64,000 nt of DNA from Rosettibacter primus (GCF_036860675.1 NZ_JAYKGK010000009.1:68837-132836), one strand, 5' to 3'. Shown: positions 26,138-35,585, counted from the first letter of the stretch. The notes: generated from the sequence alone by a model not told the origin. Program-made: numbers and translations.

Positions 26138-28339
26138 TTAATTTTCATCTTCTTTTTTCTCTTCAAGTTCGTCTTGATTGGGGTATCTGATTCTTTTATG
26201 TCTTTGACCAATCAAAATATTCTGGAAAGCTTCTTTAACTTTTGTAATATCTTTGAAAGTAATAGGTGCATCATCAAGCTGCCCATCATCAATCCTTGCA
26301 TTAATTAAGTTATTAATCACATTTTCGATCTTTTGTGGTTCTGCATTTGTAAGCGAACGAACAGTAGATTCACAAGCATCAGCAAGCATAACAAGGGCAG
26401 TTTCCTTTGTATTTGGTTTTGGACCTGGATAGCGATATTCATCAATATCTACATTTTCTTCACCATACATTTCTTTTGCTTTCTCATAAAAAAATGTAAT
26501 TACCATTGTTCCATGATGCATTGGTATAAAATCAATAACTTCTTTCGGAAGATTATATTGTTTTGCAATTTCAATTCCTTTTTCAACATGATTACGAATA
26601 AGCTCAACACTTTCTTCGGGTTTAATTATTTCGTGTATATTTTCTTCGCTAATCTGATTCTCAATAAAACTACTTGGATTTAATGTCTTTCCAATATCGT
26701 GATAATAAGCTCCAACACGAGCAAGAATAGGATTAGCACCAATAGCTTCTGCTGCAGATTCAACCATTGTCCCCATTAACATTGAATGATTAAAAGTTCC
26801 GGGTGCAGTTCTTGCAAGTTCTTTTAATAAAGGATGATTAAAATCAGTAAGCTCAAGTAGAGTTAAATCTGTAGTGATTTTAAAAATTCTTTCAATAAAA
26901 ATTATTAATCCATAAGTAAAAACGGGACTGATTAGTGCATTTGAAGCTGCAAATGCGAATGTAAAAATCATTTTGTTGAAAGAATCAAATCTTTCCAGAC
27001 CAAAGGCTATAATGCTAACAATATAACCAATAAGAATAAAAAAGAATGAACGGAAAATTTGTGTTCTGTTTTTTATATCACGAACTGTGTAAGCAGCAAG
27101 AGCACCTGCCACGATATTCATCACTGCAAAAACATAATCGTTGCCTCTTAATCCTGCAACTATTAATGAAGCTGTTACTGTACCATAAAATCCAACTCTT
27201 GAATCAAATATAATTGTCAACAACATAGATACTACAGGAACCAGAACAAGCAGCTCTAATTGAATTGAAGCATTAATCTGATATATAAGAAATGTAATAA
27301 AACTAATAAATAAAAATATAATTGCTATAAGCAAAACTTTTACATTATCCTGATAAATTTTTTTTCTAAAAAGATATATATAAAGTATAAATGGAAGAGT
27401 CACAATAAGAATATGAACAAACTTGCCTAAATCTTGAGCAATTTTACCAATCAAGCTTATTTCTTCACCCTTTGCTATTCTATATGAATCAATTTTGAGT
27501 TTAATTTCGGGAGTTATTCTATCATGTTTTGCGACAATTCTTTCATTTTCGTTTACAATTCCAATGTTGCGTGGGATTTTTTCTTTAGCATTTTCAATCG
27601 CTGCCTGTGTTAAATCATAGCTGTAAATAATATTGGGTTTTAAAAAATAAGATACATATTCAAAAATGGCTTCATTGACTTCTTTATTAAGTCCAATATT
27701 TGTTTCCAGAAAAGTATTAATAAAATCGTTAACTGAGTTTCTATCGAAATAATAAGTTTTGGGAATATTTCGTTCGTATCGTCCTTCTCGAACTGTAATG
27801 CTGTCTCTGCTGATTTCTTTATAATTATAATTAAGCAATCCTCTCTGGTAAATTCTATCAAGTAAAATTACTGTATTTTGTAAAATTTGATTCAGCGATT
27901 TTAATTTTAATCCGCTAAAACTTAAGGGTGATTTCCTGAGCTTTTGAAATGTACCCCAAGAGTTATCACTTAAAAATATTTCCTCTTTAGATTTATCTTC
28001 CTTAATTACTGCATGTTTTGTTAAATCTAAAATCAATTTATTAAATTTTTTAATCGAATCAATAGAACTTACAGATACACTATTATCCCTCAAAAAGATA
28101 GGAAGAATTTTTGCTACGGCTTCCTGTTTTTCCTTTTCGTATACTTTGGGATCTTTCAATACTTCAAAAGTGGTAGATGCAATTAAATCATCTTTTATCC
28201 AGATAGAACCAACATTAACTTCTGATTCAATTGATTCTCCCTGTGGAAACATCAATACTATTAAAATTATAGTAACAATAACAATCAGAACTTTTATTTG
28301 TGGACTTTCTTTAATGTTATGTTTAATATTTTTTTTCAT
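26138..28339 (-). CDS. PgpH-like 7TM HD-domain phosphodiesterase
   Basis: A 733-residue membrane protein with the architecture of 7TMR-HD proteins: an N-terminal helix (about 15-33), a large extracytoplasmic domain (about 35-290), seven transmembrane helices (about 300-500), and a cytoplasmic HD domain with HSMLMGT (about residue 516), YYHDIGK (about 547) and HHGTM. In Gram-positive bacteria PgpH degrades cyclic di-AMP. The full arrangement here suggests the same signal, although no diadenylate cyclase is in the window. ATG start, abutting the Cof-type HAD gene on one side and the Xer gene on the other. Confidence 0.9.
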   Translation of the reverse strand: MKKNIKHNIKESPQIKVLIVIVTIILIVLMFPQGESIESEVNVGSIWIKDDLIASTTFEVLKDPKVYEKEKQEAVAKILPIFLRDNSVSVSSIDSIKKFNKLILDLTKHAVIKEDKSKEEIFLSDNSWGTFQKLRKSPLSFSGLKLKSLNQILQNTVILLDRIYQRGLLNYNYKEISRDSITVREGRYERNIPKTYYFDRNSVNDFINTFLETNIGLNKEVNEAIFEYVSYFLKPNIIYSYDLTQAAIENAKEKIPRNIGIVNENERIVAKHDRITPEIKLKIDSYRIAKGEEISLIGKIAQDLGKFVHILIVTLPFILYIYLFRKKIYQDNVKVLLIAIIFLFISFITFLIYQINASIQLELLVLVPVVSMLLTIIFDSRVGFYGTVTASLIVAGLRGNDYVFAVMNIVAGALAAYTVRDIKNRTQIFRSFFFILIGYIVSIIAFGLERFDSFNKMIFTFAFAASNALISPVFTYGLIIFIERIFKITTDLTLLELTDFNHPLLKELARTAPGTFNHSMLMGTMVESAAEAIGANPILARVGAYYHDIGKTLNPSSFIENQISEENIHEIIKPEESVELIRNHVEKGIEIAKQYNLPKEVIDFIPMHHGTMVITFFYEKAKEMYGEENVDIDEYRYPGPKPNTKETALVMLADACESTVRSLTNAEPQKIENVINNLINARIDDGQLDDAPITFKDITKVKEAFQNILIGQRHKRIRYPNQDELEEKKEDEN

Positions 28340-29188
28340 TTATGATTTGGTTTCCAGCAATAAGTATAAAAACTCATTTATTCCTTCTTCGTTATTATCC
28401 TTGCTTGTAATTAAATTAGCAATTTTTTTTATTTCTGGAACAGCATTTGCCATCGCCACTTTATAGGCTTTTGAGTGGAACAGAGGGACATCATTATACC
28501 AATCACCAATAACGGCTGTCTCTTTTAAATTAATTTGCAAATAGTTGCAAAGCTTTTTAAGACCTTTCCCTTTATTCGAACCCATTTTTCGTAGTTCTAA
28601 ATAATAAATGCCACCATGATTATTCGATTTATAATATGATGTTTGAACACCAAAAGTATAAGGGAAAATCATTTTAGAATGTACTTTTCTAATTTTATTT
28701 GAGAACTCGCTAACCATTATAATTTCAAGAACTTTATCTACACAATCATGATAAGATTTTATTAATCTAAAATCTGCACCATACTTATCAACAAACGATT
28801 TTATAATAGAATTATTTTCAGTATAATGAATTGCATCATGACAGCATAACGCAACATTTAAAGTATATTTTTCCGATAAATTTAATGCACGTTTAACATG
28901 ATTTTCCTTCATTAAAGATTCGAACAAAATTTGATTTGTAATTGGGTTTGCAACATATGCTCCATCCAGCGATATAATTGGAATGTCAATATCAAGTAGT
29001 TTAATATGTTCTACAAAGGAGGAAAGTAATCTTCCGGAGGCAATAGAAAACTTTACCCCTTTTTCTTTTAATTTTTTTACAAGTTCTATTGTTGTTGCAC
29101 TAATTTTATTTTTATCATTTAATAAAGTACCATCAAGGTCAAATACAACAAGTTTTATTTCTTTAAGAAACTTCTTTGTATCTTTCAT
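28340..29188 (-). CDS. Cof-type HAD-IIB sugar-phosphatase-like hydrolase
   Basis: A 282-residue HAD-superfamily protein. Motif I is VVFDLDGTLLNDKNKIS (about residues 13-29), motif II SGR (about 52-54), and motif III/IV KGKGLKKL...IGDWYNDVPLF (about 215-240). The large cap between motifs II and III is of the Cof (C2B) type. Members remove phosphate from sugar phosphates, nucleotides or cofactors with broad specificity, so no substrate is named. Its stop abuts the start of the HD phosphodiesterase. Confidence 0.88.
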   Translation of the reverse strand: MKDTKKFLKEIKLVVFDLDGTLLNDKNKISATTIELVKKLKEKGVKFSIASGRLLSSFVEHIKLLDIDIPIISLDGAYVANPITNQILFESLMKENHVKRALNLSEKYTLNVALCCHDAIHYTENNSIIKSFVDKYGADFRLIKSYHDCVDKVLEIIMVSEFSNKIRKVHSKMIFPYTFGVQTSYYKSNNHGGIYYLELRKMGSNKGKGLKKLCNYLQINLKETAVIGDWYNDVPLFHSKAYKVAMANAVPEIKKIANLITSKDNNEEGINEFLYLLLETKS

Positions 29189-29262
29189 AATAATATTAAT
29201 AAAAAATTACTTTTTCATATTAAAAACCACATTGTAAAAATTAGAAAAAAGAATTGTTCAAA

Positions 29263-29628
29263 TTAATTTGATACTTCTTCTAAATCTTTCAAAGCTTCGT
29301 CAACTGAATTACAGATTTTCAGAACTCTATCGAGCTGAGAAATTTCTATTAGAGTTCTGACATTTTTTGAAGGATTAGCCAAACGAATCATACCTTCGTT
29401 TGTTTGGAGAATTCGATATGCAAGTAAAATTGCGCTCAATCCGGAACTATCGCAGTATTCTACTTCTGATAAGTCAATAATTAATTTATTAATATCTCCA
29501 GTATGTAATAAGATTGTAAATTCACCTTTAACAAATCCTGCGATTGAGGCATCAAACCTCTTTTCATTTAACTTGAATATTGCTGTATTCCCAATTTTCT
29601 TCAATTCATAATTAATATTATCACTCAT
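29263..29628 (-). CDS. STAS-domain anti-sigma factor antagonist-like protein
   Basis: A 121-residue single-domain STAS protein of the SpoIIAA/RsbV type. The phosphorylatable serine motif VEYCDSSGLSAIL is near residue 63. These proteins bind anti-sigma kinases or partner-switching modules; no kinase or phosphatase gene is adjacent. An ATG 15 bases upstream (29643) is also open, but GGTGG lies about 8 bases before the ATG at 29628, so I use that one. Confidence 0.85.
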   Translation of the reverse strand: MSDNINYELKKIGNTAIFKLNEKRFDASIAGFVKGEFTILLHTGDINKLIIDLSEVEYCDSSGLSAILLAYRILQTNEGMIRLANPSKNVRTLIEISQLDRVLKICNSVDEALKDLEEVSN

Positions 29629-29698
29629 AATATTTGCCACCATTAAATTTTACAATTGCAATCTACAAATTCATTTGATTATTAAAAAGAATATTTAC

Positions 29699-30229
29699 TT
29701 AAAACATTCTTATGAAATTGAGAAAGTTTCTAAATGCAAGTTCTGATTCATTATTATAATCTCGATACAATAAATTGTAATAAGCTTCAGAGTTATCTTT
29801 TTTGAAACCAATCCTGACTTTTGAATCAACTACATTTGCAACAGCACTAAAAAATGTATTTTCTTTTCTATTCAAATCAATGACTACATCAAATGTTTTT
29901 TCTCTTAATTTATTGCATAAACTTTTTGATGGTAGATTTAACTTTGATATATCTTCTAATTTATAAGTTGTGAAAGTAACCTTATCCTTCGCAGGGAAAA
30001 AATTAAACTTATGTTCCTGCAAAAAAATATTAACATTTTTTTTATGAATTATTAAATATTTTATCAAATCAAGTGAATTATTTAAGTCAACTTCGTCCTG
30101 TGGCAAAATCACAAAGAAATTATTAGAGTTAGTAACAATTTTATTAAAAACTATCTGCTGATTTCCATTTCTTAAATATTTTTTTGACAATAAATAATGA
30201 GCCAATTTTTGCTTAAGTTTTTCAAACAT
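29699..30229 (-). CDS. Uncharacterised protein resembling DUF6913 / half of a GT9 heptosyltransferase
   Basis: A 176-residue soluble protein with no named function. The N-terminal helix region KLKQKLAHYLLSKKYLR is followed by two alpha/beta strands (NFFVILPQDEV, VNIFLQEHK). A C-terminal segment DVVIDLNRKENTFFSAVAN..SKVRIGF recalls the central part of ADP-heptose LPS heptosyltransferases but lacks the nucleotide-sugar-binding half. Similar DUF6913 proteins occur in Bacteroidetes. It follows ligA by 3 bases, and both are probably cotranscribed. It may be a structural remnant of a glycosyltransferase fold. Confidence 0.6.
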   Translation of the reverse strand: MFEKLKQKLAHYLLSKKYLRNGNQQIVFNKIVTNSNNFFVILPQDEVDLNNSLDLIKYLIIHKKNVNIFLQEHKFNFFPAKDKVTFTTYKLEDISKLNLPSKSLCNKLREKTFDVVIDLNRKENTFFSAVANVVDSKVRIGFKKDNSEAYYNLLYRDYNNESELAFRNFLNFIRMF

Positions 30230-30232
30230 ATA

Positions 30233-32248
30233 TTACTCAATCATTTTTAAGAACTCTTCTTCCGAAAGTATTGGAATTCCAAGTTTTTGTGCATTATCAA
30301 ACTTTGAACCCGGATTTTCACCAACAACAACGAAATCTGTATTTTTACTTACAGCAGAAAGAACATGACCACCAAGTAATATAATTTTTTCTTTTGCTTC
30401 TTCGCGCGACATTGAAGAAAGTGTTCCGGTTAATACAAATGATTTCCCTTTTAGTTTATCTGAAGCAATTTTTACTTCTTCGCTCTTAAATTTAAGTCCA
30501 GCCTTCTTTAGTCTTTCTATTAATTTAATATTATTGTTATCGCTAAAAAATCTTCGGATGCTTTTGCTTATACTAGGACCAATTTCATGAATAGATTCAA
30601 TCTCTTCTTCTGATGCATTCATTAATGCATCAATTGACCTAAAATGGTCTGCAATTTTTTTTGCAACCCCAGCACCTACATATCTAATTCCAAGTGCAAA
30701 TAGAACTTTATCAAAAGGTTTTTCTTTACTTTTTTCTATTGATGTTAGAAGATTATCAACACTTTTTTCTCCAAGTCTTTCAATCTGAATTAATTCTTCT
30801 TTATGTTCTTTTAGATGATAAATATCCGAATAATCTTTAAGATAACCCAAATCAACAAACAAATTAATCAAAGCTTCACCTAATCCAGTAATATCCATTG
30901 CACCACGAGATGCAAAGTGTTCTATCCTTCCTTTAATTTGTGCCGGACATAAATTATTCTCACAGTAAATAGCAACTTCATTTTCTGGACGGAATAAATT
31001 TGAATTACATACAGGACACTTCGATGGAAGTTTGACTTCTTGAGAATTTCTTGGTCTTTGAGATAAATCTACTGCAACAACTTTTGGAATAACATCACCG
31101 CCTTTTTCAATAATTACTACATCTCCTTCTCTTATATCTTTTCTTTTAATTTCATCTATGTTATGAAGAGTGGCACGACTTATTGTAGAACCAGCAAGAA
31201 AAACTGGTTCAAGTTCTGCAACTGGAGTTAATGTTCCTGTTCTTCCAACCTGCCATACAATTTTATTTAATCTTGTTTTTGCTTGTTTTGCTTTGAATTT
31301 ATAAGCAACTGCCCATCGTGGTGATTTAGCAATATTTCCTAATATTTTCTGCTGTTTTAATGAATTAACTTTTACTACAACACCATCAATTTCATAAGGA
31401 AGTGTATCTCTTTTATCCTCCCAATCATTACAAAACTTCATTACTTCCTCAATATCTTTACAGAGTTTATAATTTTGATTAACAGGAAATCCCATTTCTC
31501 TCAGCAATTTTAAATTTTCATAGTGAGTTGTTAATTCATCAGTTTCAGAATATAAATAATAAACAAAAATTTTCAGAGGTCTCTTTGCTACAAGCTGTGG
31601 GTCTAAAAGTTTAATAGTTCCTGCAGTTAAATTGCGAGGATTTGCAAAAGTTTTTTCTCCATTTAATTCTCGTTCTTCATTTATTTTTTTAAAAGCTTCA
31701 ATCTCCATATAAATTTCGCCTCGCACTTCTATATCATCAAGATTCAATTTTTTTGATTCAGGTTTTCTTATTGAAAGCGGAACCGACCGAATTGTTTTGA
31801 TATTGTTCGTTATTTCTTCGCCGGTTGTGCCATCACCTCTTGTAGCAGCTGTAACGAGCAGTCCATTTTTGTATCTTAAGCTTACTGATACTCCATCAAT
31901 TTTAAGTTCACACACATACTCAACTTTTTCATTTTTTGGAAGCCCGTCTTTTACTCTTCTGTCGAAGTCATACATTTCTTCTTCACTATAAGTATTTGAA
32001 AGACTGAGCATCGGGACACGATGAGTAACAGGATTAAAAACATTTGTCAAATCTGAACCGACACGCTGAGTAGGTGAATCAGGTGTAATGAGATGCGGAT
32101 TTTCCTTTTCGAGCTTTATTAATTCATTTACGAGCTGGTCATACTCGTAGTCACTGATTGTGGGTTGAGCAAGAATATAGTAATTATAATCGTGCTCTTT
32201 AATTAATTTTCTTAATTCTTCAATTCTTTGTTGTGGATTCTTTTTCAT
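30233..32248 (-). CDS. ligA: NAD-dependent DNA ligase LigA
   Basis: Seals nicks in replication and repair using NAD. The 671-residue protein shows the complete domain order: NAD-binding Ia domain (DYEYDQL near residue 29), adenylation domain with KxDG in CELKIDGVSV (about residue 115), OB fold, a four-cysteine zinc finger (CPVC..., YCENNLCP, about 410-435), helix-hairpin-helix repeats and a C-terminal BRCT domain (KLKGKSFVLTGTL, about 595). The start ATG lies 29 bases inside the RodZ-like gene. Essential housekeeping gene. Confidence 0.98.
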   Translation of the reverse strand: MKKNPQQRIEELRKLIKEHDYNYYILAQPTISDYEYDQLVNELIKLEKENPHLITPDSPTQRVGSDLTNVFNPVTHRVPMLSLSNTYSEEEMYDFDRRVKDGLPKNEKVEYVCELKIDGVSVSLRYKNGLLVTAATRGDGTTGEEITNNIKTIRSVPLSIRKPESKKLNLDDIEVRGEIYMEIEAFKKINEERELNGEKTFANPRNLTAGTIKLLDPQLVAKRPLKIFVYYLYSETDELTTHYENLKLLREMGFPVNQNYKLCKDIEEVMKFCNDWEDKRDTLPYEIDGVVVKVNSLKQQKILGNIAKSPRWAVAYKFKAKQAKTRLNKIVWQVGRTGTLTPVAELEPVFLAGSTISRATLHNIDEIKRKDIREGDVVIIEKGGDVIPKVVAVDLSQRPRNSQEVKLPSKCPVCNSNLFRPENEVAIYCENNLCPAQIKGRIEHFASRGAMDITGLGEALINLFVDLGYLKDYSDIYHLKEHKEELIQIERLGEKSVDNLLTSIEKSKEKPFDKVLFALGIRYVGAGVAKKIADHFRSIDALMNASEEEIESIHEIGPSISKSIRRFFSDNNNIKLIERLKKAGLKFKSEEVKIASDKLKGKSFVLTGTLSSMSREEAKEKIILLGGHVLSAVSKNTDFVVVGENPGSKFDNAQKLGIPILSEEEFLKMIE

Positions 32249-33119
32249 CTTTTTTGGGAACTGGAATTAAATATGACCTTATTGTATCAACAGAAATGTA
32301 ATAATTCCTTATCTCACCTAAATTACCAATTTGTGCTATTGGTTTGTTATTCAAACTCATTTTAACATGACCAGCATTTCCAACAACTACATAAAATTCT
32401 TTTTGTGCTTTAAAATTAAGAACCTTTTCAGCCGGTGCCATTTGTCTATAAACTTCTTTATTATCGCATAATACCTTTAACCAAACAAGTTTTACTGGAG
32501 TTATAGATAAATTAAGACTATCAGACCTTTGCAGTGATTTTTGTTCTGTAATTGATGAATCAATTTCATATCTGTCTGTCAATACATCTTCGTATGGCTT
32601 TTCTTCAATTATATTAGAGTCTCCTTTAATAAAAAGAATATAAACAGCAATTAAAAATATTACTGCAATTCCTGCATATAAAAAATATTTTCTTTTTGAA
32701 TTTGATTCCTGATTATTTTCTAAGTATTCAAGTTCTGGCGAAAAATATTCTTCTGCATCAAATTCTTTTTTATATTTTTTTTCAATTGATTCGGGTTCAA
32801 GAGTTTTTTCTCCTGTTCTTTTTGCTGCTATAGTTTTTGATTCTTCCTGTTGTATTACGCGTGAATCTGCAATTTTATTTTTTGCTTCAACAAATTTTTT
32901 TATAACATCATACGGGTCAAGTTCTAATGTTTGTGCATATTCTTTAATGAATGCCTTTACATAAATTTCCGGTAAAAAATTAAAATCACCCTCTTCAATT
33001 TTTTGAAGGAATTTAATATCAATTTTTGTGTGATTTGAAATTTGTTGTAGCGAAATTCCCTTTTCTACACGAATAAATTTAAGTTCTTCTGCAAATTTAA
33101 TTAAGGCTTCGGAAGCCAT
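32220..33119 (-). CDS. RodZ-like helix-turn-helix membrane protein
   Basis: A 299-residue bitopic protein with an N-terminal Xre/HTH_25 domain (about residues 8-75, with ISLQQISNHTKIDIKFLQKIEEG), a charged linker, one transmembrane helix (about residues 146-163) and an extracytoplasmic domain resembling DUF4115 (about 205-285). This order is that of RodZ, which links MreB filaments to the wall-synthesis machinery. Conserved aromatic contacts with MreB were not checked. Its end overlaps ligA by 29 bases, and rsmB lies 12 bases upstream. Confidence 0.8.
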   Translation of the reverse strand: MASEALIKFAEELKFIRVEKGISLQQISNHTKIDIKFLQKIEEGDFNFLPEIYVKAFIKEYAQTLELDPYDVIKKFVEAKNKIADSRVIQQEESKTIAAKRTGEKTLEPESIEKKYKKEFDAEEYFSPELEYLENNQESNSKRKYFLYAGIAVIFLIAVYILFIKGDSNIIEEKPYEDVLTDRYEIDSSITEQKSLQRSDSLNLSITPVKLVWLKVLCDNKEVYRQMAPAEKVLNFKAQKEFYVVVGNAGHVKMSLNNKPIAQIGNLGEIRNYYISVDTIRSYLIPVPKKDEKESTTKN

Positions 33120-33131
33120 AATATTTCTCTA

Positions 33132-34505
33132 TTAAATTAATCGAATTAATTTCGCTGCAAACGAACCATCTACACCATGAATATGGGGATAAGTTTGTAT
33201 GCATCCATTTTCATCAACAAGTTCTTTCGAGAACATTTCAGATGCATCAATGAGTTTGAAATTCGTATTCTCAGAGATAAATCTTTTTATTACTTCAAAG
33301 TTTTCTTCAGGTTCTGTTGTGCATGTACTATAGACCAAAGCTCCGCCTACTTTCAACATTGAAGCACCTTTTTTCAACAAATCGTATTGAATATTAACAA
33401 TTTTTCTGATATCTCCCAAGTCTTTTTTCCACTTTAAGTCTGGCTTTTTAGTTAAAGTACCCAATCCAGAACATGGAGCATCAATTAAAACTCGGTCAAA
33501 ACCAATTTCATCATTGTATGCCATTGCATCAATAGGAATAGTTTTAACATTAGTTACTTTGAGACGAGATAAATTCTTTTCAAGAATTCTTAATCGGCTG
33601 TCAAATCTATCCAGTGCAATAATTTCTCCCTGATTGTTCATCAAATCTGCAATAAATGCTGTTTTACCACCCGGAGCAGAACATAAATCAAGTACTCTCA
33701 TTTCTGGTTTTACATCAAGTAATTTAACAGGTAAACCTGTGCTTTCATCCTGAATTGAAAAATATCCCTTTTGAAAATATTCCCAATCAGTAATATTTGT
33801 TAAATTATTAAGGCGAATAAATTCCGGAAGAATTTTGCTTTCAGTGTATTTTAATTCTACAGAATCGAGCAGAGATTTTAATTCCTCCTTGTTAGTTACA
33901 AGATTATTTACTCTAAGTGTCATCACTGGTTTACTATTGTTAGCTATCAAGAGCTTTTCAGTTGCTTCTCTTCCAAAACGTTTTAACCAGCGTTTAACCA
34001 TCCATGTTGGATGAGAATAATATGCACTTAAATAAGCAACCAAATCTTCATCAGGATTTGGATAACGAATTGATTCTTTATTTCGAATTATATTTCTTAA
34101 CACTGCATTAGCAAGGTCTGCATATTTTTGTCCTTGAAGTTTTTTAACAAATTCTACTGCTTCGTTAACAGCAGCATAATCTGGAACTTTATCCAAAAAT
34201 AATATTTGATAAAGAGCAACTCTTAGTGCATTTTTAACATTTGGGACACATTTAGAAAATTGTCCTTTATAAAAACCATTAAGAATCCAGTCAAGTCTTC
34301 CCATCCATCTCATAACGCCATGAACTATTTCAAATAATAATGCTTTGTCAATTCCACTCAGATTAGAATTTTTCAACTCAATTTCGAGTAATTTATCAAG
34401 GTAAGCATCGGTTCTATCAACACGATTTAAGATTTTAACAGCATAACCTCTTACTCCTTGATACAAGTTCATTCCTGATAATTCTGTTGAAATTAATTGG
34501 CTCAT
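33132..34505 (-). CDS. rsmB: 16S rRNA (cytosine-967-C5) methyltransferase RsmB
   Basis: A 457-residue enzyme with an N-terminal NusB-like RNA-binding domain (about residues 15-160) and a C-terminal RsmB/Nop2 SAM methyltransferase domain. SAM-binding DLCSAPGGKTAFIA lies near residue 270. The catalytic cysteines are in DAPCSGLGTL (about 341) and STCTTEPEEN (about 395). Length and architecture match RsmB rather than the shorter RsmF core. ATG start. It heads the rsmB-rodZ-ligA run. Confidence 0.93.
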   Translation of the reverse strand: MSQLISTELSGMNLYQGVRGYAVKILNRVDRTDAYLDKLLEIELKNSNLSGIDKALLFEIVHGVMRWMGRLDWILNGFYKGQFSKCVPNVKNALRVALYQILFLDKVPDYAAVNEAVEFVKKLQGQKYADLANAVLRNIIRNKESIRYPNPDEDLVAYLSAYYSHPTWMVKRWLKRFGREATEKLLIANNSKPVMTLRVNNLVTNKEELKSLLDSVELKYTESKILPEFIRLNNLTNITDWEYFQKGYFSIQDESTGLPVKLLDVKPEMRVLDLCSAPGGKTAFIADLMNNQGEIIALDRFDSRLRILEKNLSRLKVTNVKTIPIDAMAYNDEIGFDRVLIDAPCSGLGTLTKKPDLKWKKDLGDIRKIVNIQYDLLKKGASMLKVGGALVYSTCTTEPEENFEVIKRFISENTNFKLIDASEMFSKELVDENGCIQTYPHIHGVDGSFAAKLIRLI

Positions 34506-34540
34506 AACTGAATGTTAATAAGTTATTAAAAATAGGCAGG

Positions 34541-34576
34541 TTTAAAATAATAAAGGGGCTGTCAATTTACAGCCCC
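34541..34576 (-). terminator. Terminator of rpmE
   Basis: Read on the minus strand, GGGGCTGT, loop AAATTG, ACAGCCCC form an 8-bp GC-rich stem at 34555-34576, followed by TTTATTATTTT. It begins 24 bases after the rpmE stop and separates rpmE from rsmB. Confidence 0.9.
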
Positions 34577-34599
34577 CAAAATTTTCATTAAATAAATAA

Positions 34600-34806
34600 T
34601 TAAGCTTCTTTCAAGCCATATTTTTTCTTAAACTTTTCTACTCTTCCAGTTGAATCAACAATTTTTTGTTTACCAGTAAAAAATGGATGACATTGAGAGC
34701 AGATTTCAAGTTTAATACTGCTTACAGTTGAACGTGTAACAAAAGAATTGCCACACACACATGTTACTTCGCATCTTCTATAAGTTGGATGAATACCTTT
34801 TTTCAT
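34600..34806 (-). CDS. rpmE: 50S ribosomal protein L31
   Basis: A 68-residue ribosomal protein of the zinc-binding (C+) L31 type. The cysteines are at C13 (RRCEVTCVCG), C17/C19 and the CSQCHPFFTGK motif (about residues 37-47), which is diagnostic. Monocistronic: it has its own promoter at 34837-34868 and its own terminator. AAGGA precedes the ATG at 11 bases. The C+ form implies zinc-replete ribosomes; a zinc-free paralogue might exist elsewhere. Confidence 0.97.
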   Translation of the reverse strand: MKKGIHPTYRRCEVTCVCGNSFVTRSTVSSIKLEICSQCHPFFTGKQKIVDSTGRVEKFKKKYGLKEA

Positions 34807-34836
34807 TTCGCAAGTTTTCCTTAAAATTTACGGTTA

Positions 34837-34868
34837 CAAAATTAAGCACGAACGCTCAAAAAAACAAA
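34837..34868 (-). promoter_or_regulatory. Bacteroidetes-type promoter of rpmE
   Basis: On the minus strand, TTTG (34865-34868), exactly 20 bases, then TAATTTTG (34837-34844), matching the TTTG-N19-21-TAnnTTTG pattern known for Bacteroidetes sigma-A. Transcription would begin about 25 bases before the rpmE ATG. Confidence 0.75.
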
Positions 34869-34901
34869 TAAATGAAATTTTAATTTGATATTAAATTAAA
34901 C

Positions 34902-35585
34902 TTATCTAATTCTTCTTAATGAATCTTTTTTAGCTTCTGCTTTTTTTATAGAATCAATCATTTTACGATACTTTTCAAGTGATTTTTTATCCAGTGGTTG
35001 AGGCAGTAAAAACCCATCAAAATCAAATTCTTCATCGCCACTTCTAACAATATTTCCTCTCTGTAAATTATTTTCACTGGGATTTTGACCAGACAAATAT
35101 TCATCCAAAGCAACAGACCTGTTCCTGTTTATAGGATATTTAAACTTTGGATTTACCGAGGGATTTGCTTCTGAAAGTGGATTTTCTGCTAAAGCATTTT
35201 CTTTATTTATTTTTTTCTTAGGTTTAATAATAGTTTCTGCATTTGAAGAAAAAACTTGAGAACTATTTATTGTGTCGTTCTCAGAAATTTTGGGAGGGTC
35301 AACCATTAAAGGATTATCAATTTTTTGTTCTGTTGCAGGCAAGAACAATACAAACAGAATAATAATTGAAACAATTGCAGACGGGATAACAAATTTAATA
35401 ATGCCAAATTGTGGTTTCTCTTCCGTCAAATTACCGAAGTTTTGATTTTGAATACGTATCATCAAATTGTATTCAAAATTTTCTTCGGTTTTAATTTTCG
35501 GGAGTTCTTTTAAATCACTTATTAATTTTGAAAATTTGATTTCATCATCATTGTAGCTGTTAATTCCCATAGGCTTACTCGTCAT
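34902..35585 (-). CDS. Putative anti-sigma factor, single-pass membrane protein
   Basis: A 227-residue protein with a cytoplasmic N-terminal segment (about 1-68), one transmembrane helix (about residues 72-90) and a Pro/Asn/Ser-rich extracytoplasmic region. Its start overlaps the end of the ECF sigma gene by 11 bases, the standard arrangement for a membrane anti-sigma factor. There is no HxxxCxxC zinc motif, so it is not of the ZAS type. Function is inferred from context and topology, not from sequence identity. Confidence 0.7.
   Translation of the reverse strand: MTSKPMGINSYNDDEIKFSKLISDLKELPKIKTEENFEYNLMIRIQNQNFGNLTEEKPQFGIIKFVIPSAIVSIIILFVLFLPATEQKIDNPLMVDPPKISENDTINSSQVFSSNAETIIKPKKKINKENALAENPLSEANPSVNPKFKYPINRNRSVALDEYLSGQNPSENNLQRGNIVRSGDEEFDFDGFLLPQPLDKKSLEKYRKMIDSIKKAEAKKDSLRRIR

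Noticed and set aside
26333..26683. 116-residue + strand frame opposite the HD phosphodiesterase
   Set aside because: Low-complexity Phe/Ile/Asn/Cys-rich translation of an AT-rich antisense strand; the minus-strand frame has clear HD motifs.
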